Part shown: in pieces, positions 1 to 7,078 of the stretch
Numbering within the stretch: the first letter of the stretch is position 1
Layout: every line of letters begins with the position of its first letter
DNA from: an uncultured Lachnospiraceae bacterium
Lineage (GTDB): Bacteria > Bacillota > Clostridia > Lachnospirales > Lachnospiraceae
Reading direction: 5' to 3'
Assembly: GCA_946633495.1 (NCBI GenBank)
Contig: CAMPAX010000068.1
Coordinates: forward strand, 1 to 10,260
DNA: 10,260 nucleotides
Program-made: the position numbers and the translations under genes
Notes under the pieces: model-generated
Told to the model about the DNA's origin: nothing
Seen by the model: only the letters and a program-made list of their open reading frames with translations
Database searches by the model: none

Positions 1-432
1 GAGGAGCTTGCAGATACAGAAACCCTGTATTTTACTCCGGCAATTTTCCATGCAGGGATTGGCTGTAAGAAAGGCGTCCCGGCAGAACGGATGGAGGGCT
101 TCGTTCGTTCTGTGTGTGAATTTGAGGGAATCGACATCCATGCGCTGGCGGGGATCGCAAGTATCGACGTAAAGAAAGAGGAACCGGCGATCCTGGCTCT
201 CGCCGAAACGCTGGGAATCCCTTTTGTAACTTATTCCGCAGAAGAACTTGGAGCAGTGGAAGGACATTTTCCCGAGTCTCCCTTTGTGGAGAGACAGGTG
301 GGCGTTGGAGAGGTTTCCGGCAGGGCAGCTGCCAGACTGGCGGGACCCGGTTATCAGATGTATCTTAAAAAAATAATCCGATGGGGGATTACATTTTCTT
401 TGGCAGTATCCGATTCCGGCAGCGCCGGATGA
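1..432 (+). CDS. cbiG: CbiG, cobalt-precorrin-5A hydrolase (3' part only)
   Basis: CbiG opens the delta-lactone of cobalt-precorrin-5A and releases the two-carbon C20 fragment as acetaldehyde in anaerobic cobalamin synthesis. It is a cytosolic enzyme. The frame is open from the first base, so the 5' part lies outside; 143 residues remain of a protein usually about 350 long. What is left matches the CbiG C-terminal domain: GIGCKKG at fragment residues 19-25, then an IASIDVKKEEP segment (the family's ATxxxK..E signature), a YSAEEL segment, an S-P-F-V-E segment, a GVGEVSGRAAA segment and a final K-x-x-x-x-GITFSLAV strand. The C-terminus looks complete. Its TGA (430-432) overlaps a possible ATG of the next gene at 429, which suggests tight translational linkage. 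Placement in the cobalt-early pathway follows from the presence of CbiG itself. The in-frame ATG at 91 is internal, not a start. Confidence 0.93.
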   Translation, partial: EELADTETLYFTPAIFHAGIGCKKGVPAERMEGFVRSVCEFEGIDIHALAGIASIDVKKEEPAILALAETLGIPFVTYSAEELGAVEGHFPESPFVERQVGVGEVSGRAAARLAGPGYQMYLKKIIRWGITFSLAVSDSGSAG

Positions 433-455
433 GAGAAAAAACTATGGGGGCGAGC

Positions 456-3400
456 ATGAAGAGACGAAAGATCGCATTACTTGCAGCTCAGGCGGATGAG
501 GATTATCAGAGCGATTTCATCCGCGGGGCTTTGGAAAAAGCTTATGCAGAAGACACGGATGTCTATATCTTTTCCATGTATATTAAGTATCAGAACAGTA
601 AAGCGCGGGAGACCGGAGATGCAAATATCTACAATCTGGTGAATTACTCCCTCTTTGACGGAGTGATCGTGCTTTCGGATATGATCCAGACGCCGGGAGT
701 GGAGAGGGATATCCAGGAGAAGATCCACGCCTGTTTTGACGGGCCGGTGGTATGTGTGGATACGGACAGCGAGTATTTTCCGACCTTTTGGACGGATGGA
801 TATCAGGCGGTCTATGACAGCGTAAGCCATTTGATCGAAGAGCACGGAATGAAGGAGATCGCGTACCTCACCGGCCGGCAGAATCATGTCCATTCCATCC
901 GCCGCCTGGAGGCCTATCGCGCGGCCATGAAAGATCACAACCTTCCGGTGAATGAGGACTGGGTATTCTACGGAGATTTCTGGTATTTCAGCGGAACTCA
1001 CTGCGCGGAAGCGCTGCTTCGGGATAAGAGCCATCTTCCGGAAGCGGTGGTGTGCGCAAACGAACCCATGGCGATCGGCGTGGGTATCGGCATGGAACGG
1101 GAGGGGATCCGGATCCCGGAAGATATCGCCATCATGGGATACGGAACCTCTGAGGAAGGAAGAAAGAGTCCGAAGCCCATCACGTCTCCGTATGTGCCCG
1201 GGGATTATTACGGCGGATTTGCGGTGGAAGCCCTGCTTCGTCAGATGCGGGGTGAGGATATCGGGGAGCCGCAGCCAAAGACCACCTTCTTTAAGGGGGA
1301 AAGCTGCGGGTGCGTGATGGAGGGAAGTGATCCGACTCTTTCAAGGAGAACCACCTGGGCTACGGGGAATTCCGAAGGAGGATTCCAGTCTCTTCATGAT
1401 TATCTGATGGAGGATCTGCTTCTTACCGATAATGTAGAGGATTTCTTCCATACGGTTTATGACTATGTTTACTTCATGACAGGAGTCCGCCGGTTGGACA
1501 TTTTCCTGGATGAGCAGTGGAACTATCCGGAAAACATGGTGAAGGACGCGTTCCTGTCCATCGGTTATCCGGAGAAAATGCTGCACGTCATGTCTTATGA
1601 TCTGGACAATGCGGATCAGGCCGTGTCCCGTGTCGGAAGAAGGATCAACACCTCCGATATGCTGGAGGATACGGAGAAGGATAAACCGGAAGGGCATTTC
1701 TTTGTTCCGCTGTTTTATGAGAATAAAACCTTTGGTTATGCAGTCTTAGATTATGGCGGGACACCGAGATCCTTTGACACCGTAACCAGATTCTGGATGG
1801 CGGCGATCTGTCGTGGACTGGAGACCCTGCGGCGTACCATCGCCCTTCGGTCTTACAGTCTGCTCATGACGCCGGATCTGGAGCCGAAGTTCCCCACGCA
1901 TGAGGAGGATAAGTTTTCCGAGGTGGCGCCGGGAACTGAATTTACAGAGGAAGAAAGGGAAGAACGGGGAGAGGTTGCGCGGATGCTGGATGAGAATCTG
2001 CTGACCTACCATTTCCAGCCGATCGTACGTGCCGAAGACGGAGAGATATACTCCTACGAAGCTTTGATGCGTTCCGGATCCGGAAGGAAGATCCCTCCGT
2101 TAAAGATCATACGCTATGCCAGCAGCCTGGGACGGCTTCGGGATATCGAGAAGGCAACCTTCCTTAACGTTCTTCGGATCGTGGATGAGAAGAAGGAACT
2201 TTTCCGGAACAAGAAGATCTTCATCAACAGTATTCCCGGCATGCAGCTGAAGCCGGAGGATGCTCTGCAGGTGGACGACATGCTTCGGTTACATGCGGCC
2301 CAGGTTGTGGTGGAGCTGACGGAACAGGCGGAGCTGGAGGATGAAAAACTGGAAGAGCTGAAGACGCATCTTATGAGTCTGGGAAGCAGTATCGCCGTTG
2401 ATGATTACGGAACCGGGTATTCCAATGTCAGCAACCTGCTTCGGTATATGCCGAACTGTGTGAAGATCGACCGGTCTCTTCTGACTGACATTCAAAGCAG
2501 TTCCCAGAAGCAGCATTTTGTGAGAAATATCATCGAGTTCTGTCATGACAATCAGATCCTGGCCCTGGCCGAGGGCGTGGAGACCCGGGAGGAGCTGCAG
2601 GCCGTGATCCGTCTTGGCGCGGATCTGATCCAGGGATTTTATGTGGCCCGTCCATCGGCGGAGGTTCGTCAGTCCATTGACAGCAATATGAAGATGGAGA
2701 TCTCGCGTTTCTACAGAGAACGTCTGGACGGCATGAACGATCAGGTTTATGTGGCAGGCAAAACGCCGCGTGTGACCATGAGCAGTCTGATCAAAGAGAA
2801 TAAGACTACCATCATTATCGGCGAGAAGGACTCCACCTATCGGGATATCACCATAGCCGGCAATCCGAACGTTGCAACTAACATCCACCTTGAAGTGATG
2901 GAAGGTTACAAAGGAACGGTTACATTGGAAAATGTCATTTTTTCCAACAAGAAACAGCGCCCCTGTATCCGCATGGCGGAGAATACCGATCTGACGCTGC
3001 ATTTAGTCGGAGAGAACCGGCTGGATGGCGGCGGGATTCTGGTACCGGAGAGCTCTTTGCTGACGATGGAAGGAGAAGGCAACCTGCGGATCGGGCTGGA
3101 TGGAACGGAAGTCTTCGGCATAGGAAATGATTTCGGAAAGACGCATGGTCCGATCCGGTTCTATCAGGATGGCGAGATTTCCATCGAAGCCTCCGGAAAG
3201 AATATGGTGGGTGTCGGCTCCGGTCTGGGCGGCGCGGTGGAGATCCACAAAGGAAAGTATACATTTAGTATGAGTGGAAATGCGGGTATTGGCATCGGTT
3301 CTGTTAAGGGAAATGAGAGTCTGATCATTCATGACTGTGATATCCTCATGGACTTTGCATTCCGACGAGGCGTATGTATCGGAAGTGTGGATGGCAGCAT

Positions 3401-3845
3401 GCGGATCGAGGCAATGCAGTGTATGCTTCGTCTGAACTGCAGCGGAACGGATCTGGCAGTGGTAGGAACGCTGGATGGTCCGATCGCAGACATTAACCTC
3501 CATGATATGTCGCTCCATGTAAACCTTCGTTCCGATCGGACTACGGCCTGTGGAAGCCTTAATGGTGCTTCCAAGATCAACTTTTCTTCTGCGGCCTTCC
3601 GTTATAGAGGAGCAGGCATCGAAGCATGGCTCTTCGGCGGAGAAAGTCCGAATGTGGAAGTAAAAATGGACTGCGCGGACATGAAAGCCCGTATGGAGAT
3701 GGAGATCGGTCATTTCACCAGTGCACCGAAGGAACAGATCCGGATCACCCGGAGCATCACTGATATTCAGATCAATGATGTGGAAGTTGCAGAGGAAGAC
3801 CTGAATAAGCCGTTCCCGGTTTCGGAGAAGCCACAGGAATCATGA
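456..3845 (+). CDS. Predicted c-di-GMP phosphodiesterase: LacI-like sensor, GAF-like region, EAL domain, beta-helix-like C-terminus
   Basis: Predicted soluble protein of 1129 residues that hydrolyses cyclic di-GMP. Residues 1-290 resemble a LacI-type/periplasmic-binding sugar-sensor fold with no DNA-binding helix-turn-helix and no signal peptide, so the ligand would be sensed in the cytosol; the region ends in a CxC (C284, C286). Residues 310-460 look GAF-like, followed by an acidic linker. The EAL domain spans about 505-740 and keeps the catalytic set: EAL 535-537, N591, ELTE 620-623, D649-D650, K670, EGVET starting at E706, Q726. No GGDEF domain is seen. Residues 765-1110 form a glycine-rich, beta-rich repetitive domain. 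Start choice: ATG 456 begins the MKRRKIALLAAQ segment expected at the head of such sensors and has GGGGG five bases upstream. ATGs at 381, 429 (ATGA overlap with cbiG) and 444 are in frame. It sits between cobalamin genes; a link to B12 or cobalt is only inferred from position. Confidence 0.85.
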   Translation: MKRRKIALLAAQADEDYQSDFIRGALEKAYAEDTDVYIFSMYIKYQNSKARETGDANIYNLVNYSLFDGVIVLSDMIQTPGVERDIQEKIHACFDGPVVCVDTDSEYFPTFWTDGYQAVYDSVSHLIEEHGMKEIAYLTGRQNHVHSIRRLEAYRAAMKDHNLPVNEDWVFYGDFWYFSGTHCAEALLRDKSHLPEAVVCANEPMAIGVGIGMEREGIRIPEDIAIMGYGTSEEGRKSPKPITSPYVPGDYYGGFAVEALLRQMRGEDIGEPQPKTTFFKGESCGCVMEGSDPTLSRRTTWATGNSEGGFQSLHDYLMEDLLLTDNVEDFFHTVYDYVYFMTGVRRLDIFLDEQWNYPENMVKDAFLSIGYPEKMLHVMSYDLDNADQAVSRVGRRINTSDMLEDTEKDKPEGHFFVPLFYENKTFGYAVLDYGGTPRSFDTVTRFWMAAICRGLETLRRTIALRSYSLLMTPDLEPKFPTHEEDKFSEVAPGTEFTEEEREERGEVARMLDENLLTYHFQPIVRAEDGEIYSYEALMRSGSGRKIPPLKIIRYASSLGRLRDIEKATFLNVLRIVDEKKELFRNKKIFINSIPGMQLKPEDALQVDDMLRLHAAQVVVELTEQAELEDEKLEELKTHLMSLGSSIAVDDYGTGYSNVSNLLRYMPNCVKIDRSLLTDIQSSSQKQHFVRNIIEFCHDNQILALAEGVETREELQAVIRLGADLIQGFYVARPSAEVRQSIDSNMKMEISRFYRERLDGMNDQVYVAGKTPRVTMSSLIKENKTTIIIGEKDSTYRDITIAGNPNVATNIHLEVMEGYKGTVTLENVIFSNKKQRPCIRMAENTDLTLHLVGENRLDGGGILVPESSLLTMEGEGNLRIGLDGTEVFGIGNDFGKTHGPIRFYQDGEISIEASGKNMVGVGSGLGGAVEIHKGKYTFSMSGNAGIGIGSVKGNESLIIHDCDILMDFAFRRGVCIGSVDGSMRIEAMQCMLRLNCSGTDLAVVGTLDGPIADINLHDMSLHVNLRSDRTTACGSLNGASKINFSSAAFRYRGAGIEAWLFGGESPNVEVKMDCADMKARMEMEIGHFTSAPKEQIRITRSITDIQINDVEVAEEDLNKPFPVSEKPQES
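2748..3785 (+). repeat. C-terminal domain with about 28-residue glycine repeats (beta-helix-like)
   Basis: This is the part of the EAL protein after the phosphodiesterase domain, residues 765-1110. It contains at least six copies of a short pattern, hydrophobic-Gly-(Ser/Thr/Asn)-x-x-x-Gly followed by a beta-strand ending in Ile. The key glycines fall at residues 890, 921, 948, 976, 1004 and 1033, that is 31, 27, 28, 28 and 29 residues apart. A weaker copy may start near 864. Between the glycines the sequence alternates hydrophobic and polar residues, as in beta-strands. The pattern recalls right-handed parallel beta-helices and the bacterial 'carbohydrate-binding domain' proteins with repeated GIG turns, but that match is from memory of pattern and not from a search. 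Ligand unknown. Confidence 0.6.
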
Positions 3846-3878
3846 GGATCCACGAAACATAAGATCGGCAGAAGACGG

Positions 3879-4658
3879 ATGCATAAAATGAACGGAACAA
3901 CGAAAAAAAGATTATATGTCATCGGGACCGGACCGGGGAAAACATCCGGGATGACCGGCGAGGCACTGTCAGCGTTGGAAGAAAGTGACGTGATCGCCGG
4001 TTATCCCGTGTACCTGGAGCTGCTTCCGGAGAAGCTAAAGGAGAAAGATAAGATCGCAACTGGCATGACGCAGGAACTGGAACGATGCCGCCTTGCTCTG
4101 GAAGCGGCGGACAGCGGGAAGACGGTTTCCATGGTCTGCAGCGGCGATGCCGGCGTTTATGGCATGGCAGGTCCGGTGCTTTCTCTGGCGGAACAGTATC
4201 CGGAGGTTGAAGTCGATGTCCTTCCCGGGGTCACAGCCGCAACCGCAGGAGCAGCGGTGCTGGGGGCACCGCTTATGCATGATTTCGCTGTGATCAGCAT
4301 GAGTGACCGGCTGACTCCCATGGAGCAGATCGAGAGAAGACTCAGACTGGCGGCGGAAGGGGATTTTGTGATCGTGATCTATAATCCGGAATCCCGGGGA
4401 CGTGCCGGATATCTCAGGAAAGCCTGTGATATTTTACTGGAAGTACTTCCGGAGGACCGGCCGGCAGGCTATGTACGACAGATCGGAAGAGAAGGTGAAT
4501 CCGTCTGGCTGGGGTCTTTGAAGGAACTAAGAGAACAGACGGTGGATATGTTCACCACGGTTTATATCGGGAACAGTACCACCGGGATCCGGGACGGGAA
4601 AATGATCACGGAACGGGGATATCTTAAAAAGCCAAGCAGTACACCGGAAGCAAAGTGA
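3879..4658 (+). CDS. cobJ: CobJ/CbiH, (cobalt-)precorrin-3B C17-methyltransferase
   Basis: S-adenosylmethionine-dependent enzyme that methylates C17 and drives the ring contraction of the corrin precursor. It is 259 residues, the usual family length, and cytosolic. Family landmarks are all visible: GTGPG (16-20) and GYPVY (41-45) of the tetrapyrrole methylase fold, SGDAGVYGMAG (88-98), PGVTA (116-120), GAPLMHDF (129-136), then SMSDRLTP and YNPESR (168-173), and near the end a VDMFTTVYIGNS segment. Both SAM-binding glycine loops are intact. The start at 3879 has GAAG five bases upstream; ATG 3888 is an alternative that loses only three residues. The ribosome binding site is weak either way. 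It lies 33 bases after the EAL gene and 42 before the CobK fusion, consistent with one operon. With cbiG nearby, the cobalt-containing substrate (CbiH role) is the likelier one. Confidence 0.94.
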   Translation: MHKMNGTTKKRLYVIGTGPGKTSGMTGEALSALEESDVIAGYPVYLELLPEKLKEKDKIATGMTQELERCRLALEAADSGKTVSMVCSGDAGVYGMAGPVLSLAEQYPEVEVDVLPGVTAATAGAAVLGAPLMHDFAVISMSDRLTPMEQIERRLRLAAEGDFVIVIYNPESRGRAGYLRKACDILLEVLPEDRPAGYVRQIGREGESVWLGSLKELREQTVDMFTTVYIGNSTTGIRDGKMITERGYLKKPSSTPEAK

Positions 4659-4690
4659 CCGGATCTACATGATAATCAGAACGAAATAAC

Positions 4691-4696
4691 AGGAAG
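4691..4696 (+). promoter_or_regulatory. Ribosome binding site of the cobK-cbiE-cbiT fusion
   Basis: AGGAAG lies four bases before ATG 4701, in a 42-base gap that otherwise shows no promoter or terminator. It fixes this start, which also places the family's N-terminal AGTTEGR motif at residue 8. Confidence 0.6.
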
Positions 4697-4700
4697 AACT

Positions 4701-6848
4701 ATGAGTCAGGTTTTTTTATTTGCAGGAACAACAGAAGGACGGCGTCTGGCAAGAAGGTTAGGCGCGGCAGGGATCAAAGTAACGGTATCGGTGGCTACGG
4801 AATATGGAGTGCTGGTACTGGAAGAAGCAGGAATGGGGGATTCGGTATCCGTGCTTCACGGAAGGATGAATACCGGGGAAATGACGGAGACCATCCGAAA
4901 GGAGGCACCGCGGATCGTGGTGGATGCCACGCATCCCTATGCTGTGGAAGCATCGGAAAATATCCGAATGGCAGCTAAGGAGGCGGGGGTTCCGTATCTC
5001 AGGCTGAAGAGAAAAACCAAGGATTCTCCGGACCGCAAGGTGTTCCGTTTTTCTGATGTTTCCGAAGTGATCACGGCTCTGCAGCGGACCGGAGGTAATA
5101 TCCTTCTTACTACCGGAGTGAATACTCTGTCGCAGTTTGCAAATGCGGAGGGACTTCGGGAGCGGCTTTTTGTCCGGGTTCTTCCGGGAGAAGAAAGCCT
5201 GGCCAAATGCGAGGAGGCCGGGATCCGCGGGCGTCAGATCATCGCCATGCAGGGGCCTTTCTCTCAGGAAATGAACCGGGCCACGATCCATTCTTACGGG
5301 ATCCGTCATCTGGTGACGAAGCAGAGCGGGAAGAGCGGCGGCTTTGCCGAAAAGGTTTTTGCTGCTTTGGAGACGGAGACCGCAGTCTACATCGTAGGAG
5401 CTCCCGAGGAGGAAGGACTTCCTTATGCGGAGGTTCTCAACCGACTGGGGGAACTGCTGGAGGTAGATCTTCGGGATACTGTGACCATAACGGTTTCTCT
5501 GGTAGGTGCAGGCCCGGGACATCGGGATTATATGATAGAAAAAGCCAAAAGAAGTATCCGGGAGGCGGATGTCCTGTTCGGCTCCCAGCGTCTGATCGAA
5601 CCTTATCGGACAGAGAAGAAGACCTATCCGTACTACCGGGGGGAGGATATTCTTCCACGGTTGGAGAAGCTGCTGCAGGAAGCACGGCAGGGAGATCCCC
5701 ACGTACGTGTCGCGGTGCTTCTCTCCGGCGATTCCGGATTCTACAGCGGGGCCTCCGGACTCCTCTTTTATCTGACAAACTGGCGGCGGAGAATGCTGCT
5801 TTCCGATTCCGGTAAAATTGAAATGAAGATCCATACGGTGCCCGGCATTTCTGCCGTGGCATTTCTTGCGTCGCGCCTGCAGGATCATTGGGATAATTCC
5901 TATGTGGCGAGTCTTCACGGAGGAAATGAGGAGATCTGGAAGGAAGTGCTGTCTCACCTTTCTTATGAGAAAAGGAGTTTTCTTCTAACCTCCGGACGCG
6001 AGGATGTGGAGAGACTTCGGTCCTGGATCCACGGGACAGAGGACCCGGGAAAGTATTCGTTCTATGCGGGATATCAAATGTCCTCCACGGAGGAGATCAT
6101 TTTCGCCGAAGAAGGGGAACATCCGGGGATCGGCACGGAGGACACAAAGAAGGTTCCTTTCCCGGACATTCTTCCGGAAGGGCTTTATACGGTCATGATC
6201 CATAACGATTCGCCGGATGTACCACCGGAGAAGAGGGAAAGACAGGCCCTGGCGGGACTTCCGAATGATGCCTACCTGCAGGAAAAGGGAGTTCCCATCA
6301 CCAAGGAAGAGATCCGGACCATCGCTCTCGGAAAGCTTCGGATCAAGGAGCCGGCGGTGATCTATGACATCGGCAGCGGAAGCGGAAGCTTCGCCACGGA
6401 GCTGGGCAGGATCCTGGTGAATTCGGAGATCTATGCCATCGAAAAAGAACCGCAGCGCGCGGATCTGATCCGCAGAAATTTAAGACACCTTTCTGCGGAA
6501 AATGTGACGGTAGTTGAGGGAGAGGCGCCGGAGGCGTTCCGGGATCTTCCGGCACCTACCCATGTGATCATCGGAGGTTCGGACGGGAATCTCTTCGCGA
6601 TCCTTTCGGAGCTTTTCAGAAAATCCGTGCATGCCCGGGTGGTGATCCCGGCGGTGACACTGGAAACCAAAACAGAGCTGACTCAGCTGCTGAACGGTAC
6701 ATTTACCACGGAATACACGATCCAGGATGCGGAATATGTGGAGGTAAATATCTCCAGAAATCGGAAGCTGGGAAGATATCAGTCGCTGGCGGGGGAAAAT
6801 CCGGTGGCGATCCTGTCCTTCCAGTTCGGCAGGCGGCCCGGAGCGTAA
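4701..6848 (+). CDS. cobK/cbiE/cbiT: Three-domain fusion: precorrin-6A reductase (CobK/CbiJ), CbiE C5-methyltransferase and CbiT C15-methyltransferase/decarboxylase
   Basis: One 715-residue polypeptide carrying three consecutive pathway activities. Residues 1-255 are CobK/CbiJ, the reductase acting on (cobalt-)precorrin-6A: AGTTEGR (8-14), DATHPYA (75-81), QGPF (184-187) and VTKQSG (205-210; the family more often has D before SG). Residues about 262-505 are CbiE, a tetrapyrrole methylase: VGAGPG (268-273), SGDSGFYSG (342-350), a VPGISAV segment and SLHGGN. Residues about 525-715 are CbiT, a Rossmann SAM methyltransferase: VPITKEEIR starting near 531, the SAM loop DIGSGSGSF (556-564) and IIGGSDG. 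No stop or frame break occurs between domains, so this is a real fusion and not an assembly slip. CbiE-CbiT fusions (CobL-like) are well known; adding CobK at the N-terminus is less usual. The downstream gap of 230 bases separates it from cbiA. Confidence 0.93.
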   Translation: MSQVFLFAGTTEGRRLARRLGAAGIKVTVSVATEYGVLVLEEAGMGDSVSVLHGRMNTGEMTETIRKEAPRIVVDATHPYAVEASENIRMAAKEAGVPYLRLKRKTKDSPDRKVFRFSDVSEVITALQRTGGNILLTTGVNTLSQFANAEGLRERLFVRVLPGEESLAKCEEAGIRGRQIIAMQGPFSQEMNRATIHSYGIRHLVTKQSGKSGGFAEKVFAALETETAVYIVGAPEEEGLPYAEVLNRLGELLEVDLRDTVTITVSLVGAGPGHRDYMIEKAKRSIREADVLFGSQRLIEPYRTEKKTYPYYRGEDILPRLEKLLQEARQGDPHVRVAVLLSGDSGFYSGASGLLFYLTNWRRRMLLSDSGKIEMKIHTVPGISAVAFLASRLQDHWDNSYVASLHGGNEEIWKEVLSHLSYEKRSFLLTSGREDVERLRSWIHGTEDPGKYSFYAGYQMSSTEEIIFAEEGEHPGIGTEDTKKVPFPDILPEGLYTVMIHNDSPDVPPEKRERQALAGLPNDAYLQEKGVPITKEEIRTIALGKLRIKEPAVIYDIGSGSGSFATELGRILVNSEIYAIEKEPQRADLIRRNLRHLSAENVTVVEGEAPEAFRDLPAPTHVIIGGSDGNLFAILSELFRKSVHARVVIPAVTLETKTELTQLLNGTFTTEYTIQDAEYVEVNISRNRKLGRYQSLAGENPVAILSFQFGRRPGA

Positions 6849-6856
6849 GGGTCAGG

Positions 6857-6927
6857 TGTCATTCTGAGCGAAGCGAAGAATCTTACAGGCCTGGCGAGGG
6901 TAAAGAACCTTCTGACTCTCGTTGACA
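6857..6927. repeat. Degenerate inverted repeat of a dispersed-repeat type
   Basis: Left arm 6857-6885 contains GAGCGAAGCGAAGAAT after TGTCATTCT. This core is, from memory, a short repeat scattered through many bacterial genomes, recognisable in translation as FFASLRMT on the reverse strand. The right arm 6901-6927 is an imperfect reverse complement (TAAAGAAC near the loop, GTTGACA at the outer end), leaving a 15-base loop. The outer five bases (TGTCA/TGACA) pair perfectly; the middle is degenerate. There is no following T-run, so it is not a canonical terminator. It looks like a decayed palindromic or MITE-like unit sitting nine bases after the cbiT stop. Confidence 0.5.
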
Positions 6928-6928
6928 G

Positions 6929-7063
6929 GATCAAAGGAATCCGAAAGATTGTAATGATCGGATGGGTTGAAAGGATCAAACAGGTCAAACAGATCGAATA
7001 AATCGAATAGATCGAATAAATCGTATAAATCGAATAGATCGAACAGGTCGAACAGATCGACAG
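6929..7063. repeat. Tandem array of fifteen 9-bp units, consensus RATCGAAYA
   Basis: Read from 6929 in steps of nine, every unit fits one degenerate pattern. Units at 6974-7054 are the best preserved: GATCAAACA, GGTCAAACA, GATCGAATA, AATCGAATA, GATCGAATA, AATCGTATA, AATCGAATA, GATCGAACA, GGTCGAACA. Units 6929-6973 are more diverged (for example GATCAAAGG, GATTGTAAT, GATCGGATG) but keep the phase, and the last (7055) is GATCGACAG. The stretch is AT-richer than its surroundings. It fills the gap between the CobK fusion and cbiA and ends five bases before the cbiA ribosome binding site. There are no spacers, so this is not CRISPR. A 9-bp unit keeps reading frame, so long open frames cross it on both strands without being genes. 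Confidence 0.85.
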
Positions 7064-7068
7064 GGATC

Positions 7069-7072
7069 GGAG
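7069..7072 (+). promoter_or_regulatory. Ribosome binding site of cbiA
   Basis: GGAG six bases before ATG 7079, directly after the 9-bp array. It supports 7079 as the start, which puts the P-loop at residues 10-19 as in the family. Confidence 0.55.
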
Positions 7073-7078
7073 TATGAG

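Noticed and set aside
456..1325. LacI-family transcription regulator
   Set aside because: The sensor-like fold is present, but there is no N-terminal helix-turn-helix and the protein continues into an EAL domain, so it is a signalling enzyme.
477..3713. Several long reverse-strand frames opposite the EAL gene (for example 2289-3002 and 3003-3713)
   Set aside because: They show no recognisable domains or start signals and lie opposite a frame with continuous family motifs.
3846..3878. Promoter or riboswitch before cobJ
   Set aside because: The 33-base gap is too short and shows no -10/-35 pair; any cobalamin riboswitch for the operon would lie outside this window.
4758..5957. Reverse-strand frame of 399 codons opposite the CobK-CbiE part
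   Set aside because: Composition is that of an antisense shadow (rich in H, R, S, L, P) with no known motif, while the forward frame carries intact CobK and CbiE signatures.
6922..6955. Possible promoter: TTGACA at 6922-6927 with TGTAAT at 6950-6955
   Set aside because: The spacer is 22 bases, too long for a normal sigma-70 promoter, and at 17 bases the -10 match is poor. An internal promoter for cbiA cannot be excluded but is not supported.
6974..7063. CRISPR-like array
   Set aside because: Units are 9 bp and directly adjacent with no spacers, and no cas genes are present.
6967..7077. Small forward frame encoding Ser-Asn-Arg/Lys repeats, starting at TTG
   Set aside because: No properly spaced ribosome binding site, weak start codon, and the composition is simply the translated 9-bp array.
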